Of a stretch of DNA of 64,000 bases, positions 62,916 through 64,000 are shown one piece after another. A program made the translations under genes and the position numbers. The DNA comes from Lentilactobacillus kisonensis DSM 19906 = JCM 15041. Its GTDB lineage: Bacteria > Bacillota > Bacilli > Lactobacillales > Lactobacillaceae. The notes beneath the pieces are model-generated. The model saw only the letters and a list, made by a program, of their open reading frames with translations. It ran no database searches and was not told where the DNA came from. The stretch spans positions 1-64,000 of the forward strand of contig NZ_AZEB01000004.1 of assembly GCF_001434135.1 (NCBI RefSeq). Direction: 5' to 3'. The first letter of the stretch is position 1; every line of letters starts with the position of its first letter.

Positions 62916-64000
62916 ATGACCAAAGTTTTAATCGTAAATGCGGGGAGTTCATCGCTTAAATTTAAATTGTTCGATATGTCAAAGGAAGCGGTTCTGGCAG
63001 ATGGCGAGGTTGAACGACTCAATATGTCAGGGTCAATCGTCAAGATTAAGTACGGGGATGGCAAGACCTATAAGACAACCGAAGATAAGATTGATTACGA
63101 ACGCTCAGCGGGAATTATGTTAAATAGTTTGAAGGATCTAGGAATCATCACGCACCTTCGAGACATCGACGCGGTGGGGAACCGGGTGGTTGCCGGCAGT
63201 GATATTTTCGATAAAGTCGCTAAGATTAGCGATGACGTGCTGCAGCAGATTGTCGATTTGGGTGAAATTGCCCCGATTCATAATCCAGTTGAGGCTGAAT
63301 ACATCAAAATTATCCAGCGGATTTTACCAGATACGGATCAGTACGCAATTTTTGATAGTGCCTTTTTCAAAGACGTTCCCGAAGTCAATTCGATTTATGG
63401 AATTCCTTATGAATTGACTAAGAAATTTACAATTCGCCGGTATGGCGAACATGGGATTAACCATGGTTACATCACTGAACAAGCGGATGATATGCTTGGT
63501 AAGAAGGATGCCAAGTTAGTGACCCTTCATTTAGGGTCGGGAGCTTCGGTAGCAGCGGAAAAAGATGGCAAGTGTTACGACACCTCCATGGGTTTTACTC
63601 CGATGAACGGCCTTGTGATGGGCACTCGCGCTGGTGACGTTGACCCGGCTTTGGTGCCATTCTTCATGAAACGGATGGGGGCCAAAGCCAGTGAAGTCAT
63701 TGAAATGTTTAACGACCGGTCTGGCTTGCTGGGGGTTTCGGGCGTTTCCTCTGATATGCGGGACCTTGAAAGCTCAAAGGATCCCCGCGCTCAATTGGCT
63801 CTGGACATGTTCGTGAACCGAACGGTCAAATTTACCGCTAGTTATATCACCGAACTCGGTGGCGTTGATGCCATCGTCTTCTCTGGTGGAATTGGCGAAC
63901 ATGACAAATGGGTCCGTGATGAGGTCTGCAAGCAACTCGGTATTTTTGGCATTAAGTTGGATGCTGATCTAAATGACCAACAGAAGCCTGGTGACCTGGG
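62916..64000 (+). CDS. ackA: Acetate kinase paralogue, partial (runs off the window)
   Basis: The first 361 codons are present. ASKHA fold: VLIVNAGSSSLKFKLFD at the start, VTLHLGSGASVAA and VMGTRAGDVDPALVPF in the middle, IVFSGGIGEHDKWVRDEV near the edge. Arg of AVGNRVVAGS, Asp of FDSAF and Arg of MGTRAG are kept. The usual DTAFHQTMP is FDSAFFKDVP, and GFHGTSH is GEHGINH, so two conserved active-site positions differ. It should make ATP and acetate from acetyl phosphate, but may have altered kinetics or substrate. ATG after TTGGAGG. Confidence 0.85.
   Translation, partial: MTKVLIVNAGSSSLKFKLFDMSKEAVLADGEVERLNMSGSIVKIKYGDGKTYKTTEDKIDYERSAGIMLNSLKDLGIITHLRDIDAVGNRVVAGSDIFDKVAKISDDVLQQIVDLGEIAPIHNPVEAEYIKIIQRILPDTDQYAIFDSAFFKDVPEVNSIYGIPYELTKKFTIRRYGEHGINHGYITEQADDMLGKKDAKLVTLHLGSGASVAAEKDGKCYDTSMGFTPMNGLVMGTRAGDVDPALVPFFMKRMGAKASEVIEMFNDRSGLLGVSGVSSDMRDLESSKDPRAQLALDMFVNRTVKFTASYITELGGVDAIVFSGGIGEHDKWVRDEVCKQLGIFGIKLDADLNDQQKPGDL

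Overview
This window looks like chromosome from a low-to-mid GC Gram-positive lactic acid bacterium of the Lactobacillaceae, most likely a heterofermentative species. The signs are strong AGGAGG-type ribosome binding sites, sigma-A promoters of the TTGACA/TATAAT type, CcpA cre boxes, LPQTS and DUF5776-type surface proteins, a short 6-phosphogluconate dehydrogenase, and no genes for oxygen respiration. No rRNA, tRNA or CRISPR array was recognised. The species cannot be named from the sequence alone.

Layout. 0-2.3 kb: end of an IS30 transposase, a quinone-oxidoreductase-type dehydrogenase, three tandem copies of a 120-bp hairpin repeat and a small Fe-S scaffold-like protein. 2.3-6.8 kb: purine salvage, with an adenosine/adenine deaminase-like protein divergent from an AzgA-type purine permease and adenine deaminase. 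6.8-12.1 kb: a TMEM175-like channel, an amino-acid permease and two MFS exporters. 12.2-14.1 kb: an IS607-type element (tnpA-tnpB with a possible omega RNA). 14.3-24.3 kb: OsmC, then cell-surface genes: a frameshifted LPQTS adhesin, a BspA-type repeat protein, an NlpC/P60 and a GH25 hydrolase, and YfhO. 24.5-57.9 kb: gnd and a large hexuronate/glycoside region. 58-61.6 kb: a TetR-controlled OYE and SDR operon. 61.7-64 kb: a LacI regulator and a divergent acetate kinase paralogue, cut by the window edge.

How the genes work together. The 25-58 kb region imports glycosides and hexuronides through three GPH symporters. It can cleave them inside the cell (beta-glucuronidase UidA, a GH31 alpha-glucosidase, a GH30 enzyme), isomerise glucuronate and galacturonate (two UxaC), epimerise tagaturonate to fructuronate (UxaE) and reduce fructuronate to mannonate (UxuB). 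A GntR/FCD regulator lies beside the uxuB-uxaC-epimerase operon. A shared 14-bp palindrome close to WCTGATRYATCAGW sits at the promoters of uidA, uxuB, two GPH genes, a D-2-hydroxyacid dehydrogenase and a gluconate-kinase-like gene, which suggests one regulon overlaid by CcpA. The usual next enzymes (mannonate dehydratase, KDG kinase, KDPG aldolase) are not in the window. The co-regulated dehydrogenase and kinase raise the possibility of a route from mannonate to 6-phosphogluconate. An acyl-CoA dehydrogenase-etfB-etfA operon with its own XRE/TPR regulator lies inside the uronate region.

The most unusual non-coding signal is a dispersed ~120-bp hairpin family: about ten full-length or nearly full-length copies, plus deletion derivatives and fragments. 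Its ends and loop are conserved, but the arms differ from copy to copy with pairing kept. One end often abuts, or even supplies, a stop codon, or lies directly before a ribosome binding site.
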